A stretch of 64,000 bases of DNA from positions 662,622,575 to 662,686,574 of the forward strand of contig NC_090451.1 of assembly GCF_031143425.1 (NCBI RefSeq). The letters are read 5' to 3'. Source of the DNA: Pleurodeles waltl. Taxonomy: Eukaryota > Chordata > Amphibia > Caudata > Salamandridae. Shown piece by piece: positions 1 to 9,870 of the stretch. How positions within the stretch are numbered: the first letter of the stretch is position 1; every line of letters begins with the position of its first letter. The notes below the pieces were generated by a model. The model did no database searches and was not told the DNA's origin. It worked only from the letters and a program-made list of their open reading frames with translations. Made by a program: the position numbers and the translations under genes.

Positions 1-717
1 TTCAGTCGCTCATTAATTTTGTTCCTGAGTTATCAATAATAATGTCAATAATTCTAACAATAAGAACAGCGCAAACCAAACAGCTCAATATAAAATATCA
101 AAAAGTGTGCATATGTGTGTGCACGTTGATTTCGAGGTGTGGCATGGATCCGCATTTTCACCGCCGGATGAGAGATTCTCTGCCAGGTTTGTCTGACTCT
201 TGACACTTTCTGTCTAACAGAGCATCACAGCTGGAGAAAGAGTTGGAGACATCTGCAAGTTTTCCTTTTATTCACAAAGGTTGCAGTTTCCTTTTGAGGC
301 TTAGAAAATCCACCAGGGTGTTATCCCAAAAGTTTTGTGAATCATGACACAAAAAGACTCACAGAACTATGTACAATACAACACTCCAGACACGACCTAA
401 AAAAAAGGTCAATACAGCAAATAAAGACAATACAGCAAATGAGGCCTCTAAAATGAACATAGTACACCAAAGGAGGTTCCACATTCAGTACAGTGCACCT
501 AAGGTGCATGCAGAATGAACACGATACACCCCTGGACGCTGCCAGAGCAAGCACAGTACACCAGACGTCTACTCCAAAATGTAGGCCTCAAATCAGGCAT
601 CTGAACTAGGCACAACACACGGGATTTGTCCCACACAACTCACTCTAATGAGGTCTGCACGACTGTGCACAATATAACAGTCCAGACAATGCCTCGGGAA
701 AAGGACACACCGCTCCA
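1..717. other. No gene seen; weak degenerate repetition at 355-690
   Basis: I see no coding signal here. Between about 355 and 690 there are loosely recurring phrases (for example 'tacaatacaacactccagac' near 372 and 'cacaatataacagtccagac' near 668), which suggests a very degenerate tandem repeat with a period of several tens of bases. The period is not certain. Short open frames on both strands overlap one another and show no recognisable domain. Confidence 0.3.
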
Positions 718-1256
718 GGGGCCCTATAACAGCGCACACTTTTCTTGTTTGCGCCACTGCGCTCCTTCAAGCAAGTGTGCCGGGTGCAAACAGGAAAAGT
801 GTGTCCCATTTTGTTGAATGTGTTGCTCCCAGGGTAGCGCATTCCGGAGGAATAAAGAGCAGCTGTTTGGAAGCTGTCCATATTTATTTGTACAGGCGGC
901 AAACCTCCCCCCCTGCACGTTTAAGAGGGATTAGATATCCCTTTGCTGGTGGTTGCACTGAGTCACTGCACACGCCTGCAAACGGGTGTCTGGGTGGGTC
1001 TGTGGGACCCCGTTTCCTCCTTCCAGAGTGCTGCCTATCAGTGCCCCTCGTAGGGACTTGTTTGCCTCTGCGCCCAGATCGGTAACACGGAGTGGGCGCA
1101 GTGATTCCCTCAGTTGCATGGGGCCATGGCACCACGCGAATGAGGGAACACCCTCGAATGATAGCGCTGACACTACTGCAGTCCCTTCTGTAATACCAAA
1201 GTACCGCAAGGGCGCACAAAGCAGGAGCAAATGCCCATTTCTGTAATACAGCCCCC
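718..1256. mobile_element. Possible non-autonomous DNA transposon (539 bp)
   Basis: The left end begins GGGGCCCTATAACAG. The right end, read on the minus strand, begins GGGGGCTGTATTACAG. These are imperfect terminal inverted repeats. Just inside the left end is an imperfect hairpin whose arms are CACACTTTTCTTGTTTGC and, on the other side, GCAAACAGGAAAAGTGTG. I could not find a clean target-site duplication, so the boundaries and the class are inferences. The size and hairpin-rich build resemble the 6287-6819 element. The several overlapping open frames inside have no recognisable domain and are not genes. Confidence 0.4.
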
Positions 1257-1339
1257 GATTATGTTTTTTATAGCACAAACTAAACAGGAAGTTGCTGCAG
1301 CGCTTTAAATGAGCACCAGTAAGTTACATTACCCTAGAT

Positions 1340-1413
1340 CACATCTATTTCTTAGGCAGGAGAAGATTAAGTGATTTGCCCAGAATCACAGGATTTTGAA
1401 CAAACGTCTAGAC
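1340..1413 (+). repeat. MIR-like SINE, left part (split by hAT insertion)
   Basis: The stretch around 'gatttgcccagaatcacagg' closely matches the copy near 4616 ('tgtgcccagaatcaaaggg'). The match resumes after the hAT element at 3580, so one SINE copy has been split in two. The general look (AGATTAAGTGATTTGCCCA followed by a GGGATTTGAACC-type box in the other copy) is that of vertebrate MIR/CORE-type SINEs. The exact family name is not certain. Confidence 0.55.
1406..1413. repeat. Target-site duplication, left (gtctagac)
   Basis: The 8-bp word GTCTAGAC occurs immediately outside both ends of the 1414-3571 element. It fits the nTCTAGAn preference known for hAT transposons of the Charlie/Buster type and is itself a perfect palindrome. 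Confidence 0.9.
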
Positions 1414-1514
1414 CAACGGTACTCAAAGTACGGCCCGCGGGCCACCAGCGGCCCCACGGACCTAGCTTGGCGGCCCGCGAGACGCACACCAAACGCCACA
1501 TCATAATGGCAGTA

Positions 1515-1578
1515 GTATGTAAACATAGAAGAGGGCCGCGGGAGCATGCTCCCGCGGCCCTCCTCTATGTTTACATAC
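1515..1578. repeat. 64-bp near-perfect palindrome inside the hAT element
   Basis: Two 32-base arms meet at the centre GGAGCATGCTCC with no loop and one mismatched pair (gaagag against gaggag). The outer arms begin GTATGTAAACATAG. It could extrude as a cruciform, and such subterminal hairpins are common in non-autonomous hAT elements. Confidence 0.9.
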
Positions 1579-1619
1579 GGCGGCCATTGTTTATGGCGTT
1601 GCCCTGACGATCCTGGAAG

Positions 1620-1670
1620 CCAAAGCCCCATAAAAGTCAGCGCTTGCAGCTAACTTTTATGGGGCTTTGG
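1620..1670. repeat. Perfect 18-bp stem-loop inside the hAT element
   Basis: The arms CCAAAGCCCCATAAAAGT and ACTTTTATGGGGCTTTGG pair perfectly around a 15-base loop. It lies 41 bp to the right of the larger palindrome, so the left subterminal region of the transposon carries two hairpins in series. Confidence 0.9.
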
Positions 1671-1762
1671 TCGTCTGCTTCCTGTCACTGGCTCCACGTC
1701 TGCTGCCCGCCTTCCTGCCTGCTGTTCCACATTTGTGGCATCTTTACAGTGCTTTGAGTCAG

Positions 1763-1768
1763 GTAAGG
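1763..1768 (+). promoter_or_regulatory. Candidate splice donor in hAT 5' region
   Basis: The context CAG|GTAAGG matches the vertebrate 5' splice-site consensus. It lies between the hairpins and the minisatellite and may be a relic of the untranslated first exon of the parent transposon. No matching acceptor-exon is present, so any function is inference. Confidence 0.35.
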
Positions 1769-1804
1769 CTCTTTGGTTATTTATTTATTTGTTTTTAATG
1801 TAGT

Positions 1805-3437
1805 GTGTGTTACTGGGGTAGGCGTGAGAGCAGATTGCGCTGTGTGTGTGCGCTGTGTGTGTGTGTTACTGGGGTAGGGGTGAGAGCAGATGGCGCTGTG
1901 TGTGTGCGCGCTGTGTGTGTTACTGGGGTAGGGGTGAGAGCAGATGGCGCTGTGTGTGTGCGCGCTGTGTGTGTTACTGGGGTAGGGGTGAGAGCAGATG
2001 GCGCTGTGTGTGTGCGCTGTGTGTGTGTGTTACTGGGGTGGGGTGAGAGCAGATGGCGCTGTGTGCAGATGGCGCAGTGTGTGTTACTGGGGTAGGGGTG
2101 AGAGCAGATGGCACTGTGTGTGTTACTGGGGTAGGGGTGAGAGCAGATGGCGCTGTGTGTGTTACTGGGGTAGGGGTGGGAGCAGATGGCGCTGTGTGCA
2201 GATGGCGCAGTGTGTGTTACTGGGGTAGGGGTGAGAGCAGATGGCGCTGTGTGCAGATGGCGCAGTGTGTGTTACTGGGGTAGGGGTGAGAGCAGATGGC
2301 GCTGTGTGCAGATGGTGCAGTGTGTGTTACTGGGGTAGGGGTGAGAGCAGATGGCGCTGTGTGTGTTACTGGGGTAGGGGTGAGAGCAGATGGCGCTGTG
2401 TGTGTTACTGGGGTAGGGGTGGGAGCAGATGGCGCTGTGTGCAGATGGCGCAGTGTGTGTTACTGGGGTAGGGGTGAGAGCAGATGGCGCTGTGTGTGTT
2501 ACTGGGGTAGGGGTGAGAGCAGATGGCGCTGTGTGCAGATGGCGCTGTGTGTGTTACTGGGGTAGGGGTGGGAGCAGATGGCGCTGTGTGCAGATGGCGC
2601 AGTGTGTGTTACTGGGGTAGGGGTGAGAGCAGATGGCGCTGTGTGCAGATGGCGCTGTGTGTGTTACTGGGGTAGGGGTGGGAGCAGATGGCGCTGTGTG
2701 CAGATGGCGCAGTGTGTGTTACTGGGGTAGGGGTGAGAGCAGATGGCGCTGTGTGTGTTACTGGGGTAAGGGTGGGAGCAGATGGCGCTGTGTGCAGATG
2801 GCGCAGTGTGTGTTACTGGGGTAGGGGTGAGAGCAGATGGCGCTGTGTGCAGATGGCGCAGTGTGTGTTACTGGGGTAGGGGTGAGAGCAGATGGCGCTG
2901 TGTGCAAATGGTGCAGTGTGTGTTACTGGGGTAGGGGTGAGAGCAGATGGCGCTGTGTGTGTTACTGGGGTAGGGGTGAGAGCAGATGGCGCTGTGTGCA
3001 GATGGCGTTGTGTGTGTTACTGGGGTAGGGGTGGGAGCAGATGGCGCTGTGTGCAGATGGCGCAGTGTGTGTTACTGGGGTAGGGGTGAGAGCAGATGGC
3101 GCTGTGTGCAGATGGCGCTGTGTGTGTTACTGGGGTAGGGGTGAGAGCAGATGGCGCTGTGTGCAGATGGCGCTGTGTGTGTTACTGGGGTAGGGGTGGG
3201 AGCAGATGGCGCTGTGTGCAGATGGCGCAGTGTGTGTTACTGGGGTAGGGGTGAGAGCAGATGGCGCAGTGTGTGTTACTGGGGTAGGGGTGAGAGCAGA
3301 TGGCGCAGTGTGTGTTACTGGGGTAGGGGTGAGAGCAGATGGCGCTGTGTGTGTGCGCGCTGTGTGTGTTACTGGGGTAGGGGTGAGAGCAGATGGTGCT
3401 GTATGTGTGCGCGCTGTGTGTGTTACTGGGGTAGGGG
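1805..3437 (+). repeat. 39/55-bp minisatellite, about 33 units, inside hAT element
   Basis: The core unit is 39 bp (gtgtgtgttactggggtagg followed by ggtgagagcagatggcgct). Many units carry a 16-bp internal duplication of the cagatggcgctgtgtg segment, giving 55 bp. The first few and last two units carry a longer GTGTGTGTGCGCGCT spacer instead. I count about 33 occurrences of TTACTGGGGT. The 39-bp unit is 13 codons, which explains the repetitive open frames here. They are not genes. Each unit carries two G4 runs (GGGGTAGGGG). Units are highly alike, so homogenisation or expansion is recent. Confidence 0.93.
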
Positions 3438-3571
3438 CATTGTTTTGAAAAAGGGGGTGGGGTGGTTGTTCCCCCTCTAAGCCCCGCCCCCCGCTGTCAC
3501 TTCAGTGCGGCCCTCGGCCGCAAACCATACTGCAATTTTGGCCCCCGAGAAAAAGTTTGTGAGTACCCATG

Positions 3572-3660
3572 GTCTAGACTCACATTTGATTCCTCAGTTC
3601 CAACGGGGTCAGCACCACATACTCTCCCTGGTTTGCTCTCCAGAGAAAGGCTCAGGAGCC
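3572..3660 (+). repeat. Right target duplication and right part of the split SINE
   Basis: Positions 3572-3579 repeat gtctagac. The sequence then continues as 'tcacatttgattcctcagtt' and 'ccaacggggtcagc', which aligns with 'gggatttgaaccttgttttc' and 'cagtttcaaaggggacag' at 4653-4687. The SINE interrupted at 1413 therefore resumes here. Confidence 0.6.
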
Positions 3661-4500
3661 CCAATGTGTCCTGACAGCCAGGCACAATGTAATAACTCTG
3701 ACGAGGCCACACTATCAATGTAATTACAGTTTATAACCTTTCGTAATCTCTTATTCACCTCAATCCCTGTCACCTTGTTTATCTACATTCGTGTCATCCA
3801 ATTGTATAACTTCTGTCGTGACCTTTAACCTCTCATCTCTCACCCTGCATTGTTCTTCAAGGTTCACCTCCCCAGAGGGAGCGCCTCGACACTCGGCTGC
3901 AGTGAAGCTGTGCTATGGTCCACTCTACCTATGCCACCGACACCGCCCCCACCTCAATAAACCACAGCTCATCCTGACTCTGGACAAAAGAGGGGGGGCT
4001 GGAAGTGGGGGCGTCCATTGTTATTTGTTACACCCCCTCATTTGAAACCAGCTTCTTCAATATTAGCTGATCTCCTTGTGTGTGGTTTATTCTCATTACA
4101 TTTTATTCATGGCACCCCCTCCCGTGAGAAGTTACCGATGTCTTTCAACATCAGGGCAGCGTTATGGGCGGAACCATTACTTCGGGGTGGGGTGGCGCTG
4201 GGAGCGCCCTCGTTAGCAAGTCCCCCTAATTGCCAAGCCTTATCTGCCTCATAGAATTGCTAATCTATCTGTGTGCACACTGCTCAACAGAGAAAGGTGA
4301 CCGGCCAGGTTAAAGGTGGGAGGCCTCCAGGGGCATTCCCAGCACCAGGGGAATGACATTTTCGGTGGGAAGGGAGGCTTGGAAAGTGCCCCCGAGCCCC
4401 TGCCTATAGAAACAATCTGGGAGTTCTCAGATGCATAAATAGCTCAGAGACGTCATCATTGCCGTGGGAGAATCTTTCACATGCCTCGCCTCTGAAATGT
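3661..4500. other. No gene or recognised repeat
   Basis: Mixed-composition sequence with several short frames but no domain, no strong internal repetition and no clear transposon ends. Confidence 0.4.
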
Positions 4501-4504
4501 TTTC

Positions 4505-4725
4505 ATTTTATTTTTTACAGTTTTATACAACTGGACCTTGGCCCAGGGACATTAGAGTGATTTGCATGAAGGCCAGATTACATAACACATTTTTAGGTAT
4601 AGGGAGATTAACTGGTGTGCCCAGAATCAAAGGGTGTTGATCCGACGCCGGGATTTGAACCTTGTTTTCCAGTTTCAAAGGGGACAGTTCGGTCTTTATG
4701 CTACATCTCTTTCTCAAGTTCCTGC
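4505..4725 (+). repeat. MIR-like SINE copy
   Basis: Contains the same core as the split copy (AGATTAACTGGTGTGCCCAG) followed by GGGATTTGAACC, a tRNA B-box-like or CORE-SINE-like word, and then 'ttatgctacatctctttctc'. This order resembles the end of vertebrate MIR-type SINEs. It serves as an in-window uninterrupted relative of the copy broken at 1413/3580. The left edge is estimated. Confidence 0.55.
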
Positions 4726-5337
4726 ATAGACAGCAAGAGCTGGTCACGAGTCAGCAGAACCGGCCATTAAAGTCTGGAAGGGCTGAGATGGAGTCATTAG
4801 AATTTCAGGCTCCCACGCGCCGGAAGGCTGATATGGTCTGAGTCAGTGACGTGCCGGGTAGGCGGAGTCTGAAAGTCAGGGAATGCAGGGGTAGCCAATG
4901 GCCGGTCAGACGAGCTTGTGATATTATATAGGATATACAACAGACATGGGCACAGTCCCTTATATGTCAGGCGATCCGAAAGACACACGGAGAGCGGGTG
5001 ACTGGTCTCTGAAAGACCTTGGTGCAGTTTAACATCAAATACTCTGCCGATGTCTGGTGTCGCCTTACTGTTTTACCGGCTAAGATTGGAAAACTGATGT
5101 CAGCCAGATACTGATTGGTTGAGACTCATGGCGAGGGCTCATCACTACAGAATGCACCTCACTCAGGATCCGTAGCCATCCAGGGAAAAAGATGCAGTGG
5201 CAGACATTTTGGGAAATTTTGATGTCCGTTCTAATTCACAGCAAGAAGACAGATTAGCACCGCGCTGTTTCTCATTTGAAGCTTGGGTGGAAAAGCATAG
5301 ACCCAAAATATGGAATACTAGCAAAAAAGACTGGAGT

Positions 5338-5347
5338 GTATATATAC

Positions 5348-5392
<45 letters not shown>
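5338..5392. repeat. (TA)n microsatellite
   Basis: An almost pure TA dinucleotide run with occasional TACATA interruptions. It accounts for the tyrosine/isoleucine-rich frames on both strands. Confidence 0.95.
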
Positions 5393-5395
<3 letters not shown>

Positions 5396-5429
5396 AACAA
5401 TCATTTGTCACTGATATATACAGAGATCT

Positions 5430-5565
5430 GTATGTCAGGATTTCAAATCCTAGGCAAGCCTTTTGACCTCATAACATTTTTACATGAAGTACCAATATAT
5501 TGGGTAATACCAACTGCGCTTAGAGCAATGGTGCAATGTTAAGCGCTTCATAAAACATTTATGAA
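5430..5565 (+). repeat. Probable L2/SINE-type tail
   Basis: The words 'tttcaaatcctaggcaagcc' and 'ctgcgcttagagcaatggtg' followed by 'gttaagcgcttcataaa' resemble the widespread vertebrate L2-derived SINE tail with paired GCGCTT boxes. Too diverged to assign to a family. Confidence 0.4.
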
Positions 5566-5948
5566 ACGGGAAACATATGACATGAAACATATTATATAGT
5601 ACATATAAATGTACAACATAAAACATTTATTTTTATTCAATATTAAACAGGACAAAAGGTTATACCACAGCTCCTAGAACTGCTAACTCACACAGAACTT
5701 TTATGTTTCCCATGTCTCAGCAAGAGTAGCTCATTCCATGTTTGAAGGCTGGAATGTAAGATAAATAGAACTTGTAGTTCAGGTTATTTCATCACAGATT
5801 AAGGACTCCAAGTAAAACAATGCAAAAACATACCTGACAAGGTGAGCTTTTTATGGGCATCCTTCAGACACTTAAGAGTCCTAATCACACATCCATACAT
5901 TTTCAGATTACACATACCATCGGAACAGGGACACCATAGACCAGGTAC
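5566..5948. other. AT-rich, no gene seen
   Basis: AT-rich sequence with repeated 'aaacat' words near 5570-5640. No domain, hairpin or terminal repeat was recognised. Confidence 0.4.
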
Positions 5949-6558
5949 TTTTTAGGTCGCAGCATAGTCTGGTTTGCTAAAGACATCTTCGGGACAGAAA
6001 GTTGACCTAGGAATGCATTCTGCTCATTGATTACCATTGGCTTTGTGGTTTGTAACTCACACTTTCTGGTTTTCCATCTCCTGACTTAATTTGCATTAGG
6101 CTCTACAGGTTTAATTCATCCCACCAGATGCCTAAACTCTGTTTTCTGTATTCTTCCATTAACTCGCTTTCTGTTAACAGGCCTTTAAATCTTGTTCTTG
6201 TCTCATCACACTTGCTGTGCATTCAAAGTACGAGGTCAAATGTCAGGTATTGCCTTCCAAGGGAGCTTGTTTACTTTTCTTACAATGGGCCTCATTACAA
6301 CCCTGGCGGTCAAAGACCGCCAGGGCTGTTTTGGATATTGTACCGCCAACAGGCTGGCGGTACAATCTTGCAGATTATGACCTTGGCGGAAGCGCCACGG
6401 TCGCACCGCCGGGTCCGGTGGCTTACCGCCATGGTTGTCCCAGCGGTTTTAATCCGCCAGGGCAGTGGTGCCCAGGGGATTACGAGTCCCCATCCCGCCA
6501 GCCTGGAAAGGCTGGCAGGAAGGGGAGTCGCGGGGCCCCCAGGCACAGCCCCACACTG

Positions 6559-6591
6559 CTTTTCACTGTCTGCTGTGCAGACAGTGAAAAG
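6559..6591. repeat. Perfect 15-bp hairpin, 3-base loop
   Basis: Arms CTTTTCACTGTCTGC and GCAGACAGTGAAAAG around the loop TGT, inside the 533-bp transposon. Confidence 0.9.
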
Positions 6592-6669
6592 CGTGATGGG
6601 TGCAGCTGCACCCGTCGCACTGCCGCAACACCACCGGCTCCATTAGGAGCAGGCTCCCATGTTGCGGCC

Positions 6670-6732
6670 GACATCCCCGCTGGGACGGCGGGCGGAAACT
6701 CTGTTTCCGCCCGCCGGCCCAGCTGGGATGTC
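6670..6732. repeat. 30-bp-arm hairpin, 3-base loop
   Basis: The left arm begins GACATCCCCGCTGGGACGGC and the right arm ends GGCCCAGCTGGGATGTC. They pair at 28 of 30 positions around the loop TCT. Long arms with a trinucleotide loop recur three times in this element. Confidence 0.9.
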
Positions 6733-7174
6733 AAAATGGGGCCGGCAGGAGTGGCGGCTGCACAGTGGTTCAACCTTGGCGGGCGGCGGTGGTAGCCCGC
6801 CAAGGTTGTAATGAGGCCCTCTGACTTCAAAGTGAGAGGATTTATTTGACAATCTTGCTGGATACTCGGGGTAGGAAAGAGTTTTTTCTAGCACACAACA
6901 AACCTTTAAATGAACTGTGTAAGTATTTCTGAATATTTCAGAATTATAATTGAACCACAAATGAAGCACAGTTTTTGTTATTTCTTTAGTGTATTGGAAA
7001 CAAATACTTTAATATGATCAAAACAAATTATTAAAATAGGCGATGAAATTTCCACACATTTTTGTCTGTGCAGTGTATAGTTTTATTAGTAAATCTGTAT
7101 GTCTGTGCAAACGTAATGGTCATTTCAATTGAAATGTGTTGTCTTTAACAGCAGTGTGCTACCTCACCATGAAT

Positions 7175-8375
7175 ACTCCATTCCACTCCACTGTACTCTG
7201 CACCACTCCACTTTATGCCACTGCACTCTAGCCATCCTGTACCACTCTACTGTATGCCAATGCACTCTTCGCCACTCTACTCTACATCACTGCACTCTTC
7301 GCCACTGCACTCTGCACCACTCCATCTACACCACATCAATCTACTCTACACAGCTTTACTCTACGCTACTGTACTCTATGCCCGCTTCACAACTGCACTC
7401 TATGCCACTGTACTCTACGCCAATACTCTCTACACCAGTGCACTTTACTCTGTAACACTCAACTCTATTCCCCTGCACTCTACCTCAATCCACTGTACAC
7501 CACTCTAATTTACTCTGCACCACTTCACTCTACACCACTTAATGCCATTACACTCTGTCACTCTACACAATTCCACTCTACCCTGCACCACACTCCACTC
7601 TATGCCACTTCACTCTACTCTGAAACAATCTACTCTATGCCACTGCACTCTACGCCAGGCCTATAACACTCTACGCCATTCCAAGCTATGCTACTGCACT
7701 CTACGCCACTCTACTCTATGCCACTCTACTCCTACCATAGCACTCTATGTCAATGCACTCTACACAATGGCACTCTATGTCACTGCACTCTACGCCATTA
7801 CTCTCTAGGCCACTCTACACCACTGTACTCTTCCACTCTACTCTGCAACACTGCTCTCTCTGCCACTGAACTCTATGCCACTCTACTCTACTCTATGCCA
7901 CTGCACTCTAAGCCAGTGCATTCTACGGCACTAAACTCTTCTCTGCACCACTCTATGCTACTCTACTCTGCACTACTCTATGCCACTCAACTCTGCTCTG
8001 CACTCTACTCCACTCACCTTCATGGCACTCACATCTACTCTGTGGCAGGCCCTTTGCATCACTCAACTCTGCGCCACTCCACTCTGCACCACTGTACAAC
8101 ACTGCTCTCTATGCCACTCTACTCTGCTCCACTCCACTCCACTCTACTATGAACTACTGTAATCTACACCACTCCACTCTATAATGCTGCAATGTATGCC
8201 ACTGAATTCAATGCCAATGCACTCTATACCACTCCACCCCACTCTATGCCACTCCATTGTATGCCACTCTATGCGATTCCACACTATGCCACTCCAAAAC
8301 ACAACACTCTACTCCACTCCACTCCTCACCATTCCACTCTATGACATTCCATGCCATTCTCCTCTATGCCACTAA
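7175..8375 (+). repeat. Degenerate pentanucleotide array (CCACT CTAYG type), copy A
   Basis: Built of 5-bp words such as CCACT, GCACT, CTACT, CTATG and CTACG in variable order, for example 'ccactctactctatgccact'. A 5-nt period translates to repeating five-residue peptides in all frames, which produces long stop-free frames of 90-150 residues rich in L, H, S, T. These are artefacts. The order of variant words matches copy B read in reverse, for example the word string at 8247-8310 against 15058-15117. Confidence 0.9.
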
Positions 8376-8469
8376 CAATTAGCCATACTGAACAGCAGCC
8401 ATATTGGTGAACAACATGGCTAAAACACATTGGCAAAGGTGAGACCCATTGGCTTCACCAATGCTTGTT

Positions 8470-8760
8470 TCTTTTACCAACCAATGCAATCTAGAGCTCT
8501 AGTGCAATAGGTTTAGTTGAAGTGGGGAAAAACTACAAATCCCACAATGCGCTGAGCTGTTAAACAAAAGCCCCGGTATGTGACAGAATGACACTGATGA
8601 GATGAGGGAACCCCCTTTATCGTTCACCAAACCACTGTCATCTAGACTTTAGTCCAATTGGTTCTCTTAAAATGAAACAGGACTATAAATTCTAGATTGC
8701 ATTGAGTTATTAAATCAATATCCTGATGTGGAACATGGTGTCCCTAATGACATGAAGCCA
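8470..8760 (+). repeat. Diverged tandem duplication in right module of copy A
   Basis: Two adjacent segments of about 145 bp align loosely. The first runs from 'ccaaccaatgcaatctagag' to 'gatgagggaacc'. The second runs from 'ccaaaccactgtcatctaga' to 'gacatgaagcc'. Both contain an ACTA(C/T)AAAT-TC-CA-ATTGC-type word. The corresponding place in copy B carries at least one such unit. Confidence 0.5.
8532..8550 (+). promoter_or_regulatory. ZNF143/Staf-like site in copy A
   Basis: ACTACAAATCCCACAATGC is close to the vertebrate ZNF143/Staf binding consensus (ACTACAATTCCCAGAATGC type). The equivalent position of copy B holds an even better match at 14741-14760. Binding is inference. Confidence 0.45.
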
Positions 8761-9520
8761 TCGGGTAACCTTCTTAGTCAATCATTTGTTAATTTCCATC
8801 CATTTTACAATCATAACTTGACATTCCCTGGTTATCATATTTTTACTCACTCTGCGCCCATGCCAGGTGGTAATTTGCCGTTGCACCTCATAATTTCTAT
8901 TTTGGTGCAGCTGGTGGTGAAACAATTAATGAGAAATACAATGATGCGCATCAGGTGTGCCACATGACAAGCTTGATGTCACGATACATTGAACAAAGCT
9001 CTCCTCCAACTAAGCCCATGGCCGCAGTTGAGCCCTACCCCTTCTCTGATCTCGCAACTCTTTGGTCTAGAACACAGGACAGGAAGTGGTCAGAGGGGTA
9101 GCGCAAATTGTTTCCAGCCGGCTGTCTCCCACAAGTGCAACAGGTGTCACAACAATAGCATCACTGCGGGTCCTGTGATCCCAGAAGCTGGGAGCATTTT
9201 AGGGTGGCACCATCTTTAGCTCCTGCGACAAAAGGCATACATGCCAAAACACCAGATTTAGATGGTAGGCTCACAATTTTTAATGGCAAAAATTGCTTTA
9301 TTTTAGCTTTCTCCCATCTGAAATTACCCCTATTTCAATGCAAGTCAATGGAGAAAATTAATTCTCCTGATTTATTTTTAAAAACCTCCCTCTTTCTCAC
9401 TTCCACATGTCGGCATGTATGAAAAGGACCCACATCACCAAAAAGGACAGGTGGCAACACTGCTGTGAAAGAAACTTACTAAACTACTAAAATTGGGTTC
9501 CAGAAAAGCATGCTACTCGC
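8761..9520. other. No gene or recognised repeat
   Basis: Ordinary mixed sequence with short frames and no recognisable domain or repeat structure. Confidence 0.4.
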
Positions 9521-9570
9521 CGAAAAAGTTCCTCAGTGCCTCGTCAGGGGCGTAAGCGCTATATAAATAC
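9521..9570 (+). repeat. L2-type SINE/LINE 3' tail
   Basis: 'cagtgcctcgtcaggggcgt' followed by 'aagcgctatataaatac' is the typical vertebrate L2/SINE 3' tail (GTGCC...GGGG.GTAAGCGCTATATAAATA). Only the tail is recognisable. Confidence 0.6.
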
Positions 9571-9782
9571 ACTTACAATTGCAAGTCAGAATGGATTCTG
9601 GACAGGAAGAAAAAAGGAAGGGGACAGATCCAGAGTTGACCCAGGTTTTAAAACTGCTCCGCAGCCTCAGTGCACCCCTGTGGGGATGAAACCAAGTGGC
9701 TCCCATGGTGCGGCCAAGAGAAGGTTAGTGGGAGCAAGGACAGAGAGGACACGTAAGTGTGGGGGACCTTGGAGGCAGTGCT

Positions 9783-9870
9783 TAATTTGAGCCGGTGGCT
9801 TACAGTGCTCGGCACAAGCACTTAATTGTCTGCACCAGTACTTATGACAGCCATCACTTGGTGGCGCTGT
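9783..9870 (+). repeat. Dispersed repeat fragment, family unknown
   Basis: 'gcttaatttgagccggtggc' with 'gtgctcggcacaagcactta' looks like part of a dispersed vertebrate element that I recognise only vaguely. It has an imperfect internal palindrome (GTGCTCGGCAC followed by AAGCAC). No second copy was found in the window. Confidence 0.3.

Larger units (their letters stand above)
1414..3571 (+). mobile_element. hAT DNA transposon, non-autonomous, minisatellite-bearing
   Basis: The left terminus begins CAACGGTACTCAAAGTACGG. The right terminus, read on the minus strand, begins CATGGGTACTCACAAACTTT. These are imperfect hAT-type terminal inverted repeats. The 8-bp duplication gtctagac flanks both ends (1406-1413 and 3572-3579). 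There is no transposase frame. The left 390 bp contains two strong hairpins and a good splice donor (CAG|GTAAGG at 1760-1768), which suggests it derives from the 5' region of an autonomous element with a non-coding first exon. The centre is a 1.6-kb minisatellite, and about 130 bp of right terminal sequence follows. Without the array the element would be only about 530 bp. Confidence 0.85.
6287..6819. mobile_element. 533-bp hairpin-chain DNA transposon (probable PIF/Harbinger-type MITE)
   Basis: Terminal inverted repeats are GGGCCTCATTACAACC on the left and the exact reverse complement on the right. Internally it is a series of hairpins: 6301-6325 (11-bp arms, loop aaa), 6559-6591 (15-bp perfect arms, loop tgt) and 6670-6732 (30-bp arms with two mismatches, loop tct). 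Copy B of the host repeat lacks it at 16661-16668, proving insertion. The short target duplication is not clean: left flank 'cttttcttacaat', right flank 'tctgacttc', empty site 'ttttctttctctgacttc' on the minus strand. GC-rich against AT-rich flanks. The class assignment is inference. Confidence 0.8.
5949..8760 (+). repeat. Composite pentamer-array repeat, copy A
   Basis: First of three copies of one dispersed unit. In order it has four parts. A unique left module runs 5949-6125 and shares 'tttgctaaagacatctt' and 'tggctttgtggtttgtaact' with copies B and C. A second unique module runs about 6180-7170. A pentanucleotide-based array runs 7175-8375. A right module contains 'catggctaaaacacattggc' and runs to about 8760. 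Copy B (14735-17010) and copy C (40113-40807) carry these parts in the opposite orientation. No protein-coding capacity is visible and I did not find terminal inverted repeats or a target duplication, so the mode of mobility is unknown. It is interrupted by the 6287-6819 transposon. Confidence 0.85.

Noticed and set aside
1805..3437. Telomere-like or G-quadruplex array (GGGGTAGGGG)
   Set aside because: Only two G-runs per 39-55 bp with long intervening sequence, and the unit is unrelated to TTAGGG.
1805..3480. Many overlapping C/V/G/W-rich plus-strand frames of 60-109 codons
   Set aside because: They are translations of a 39/55-bp minisatellite in rotating frames, with no start context or domain.
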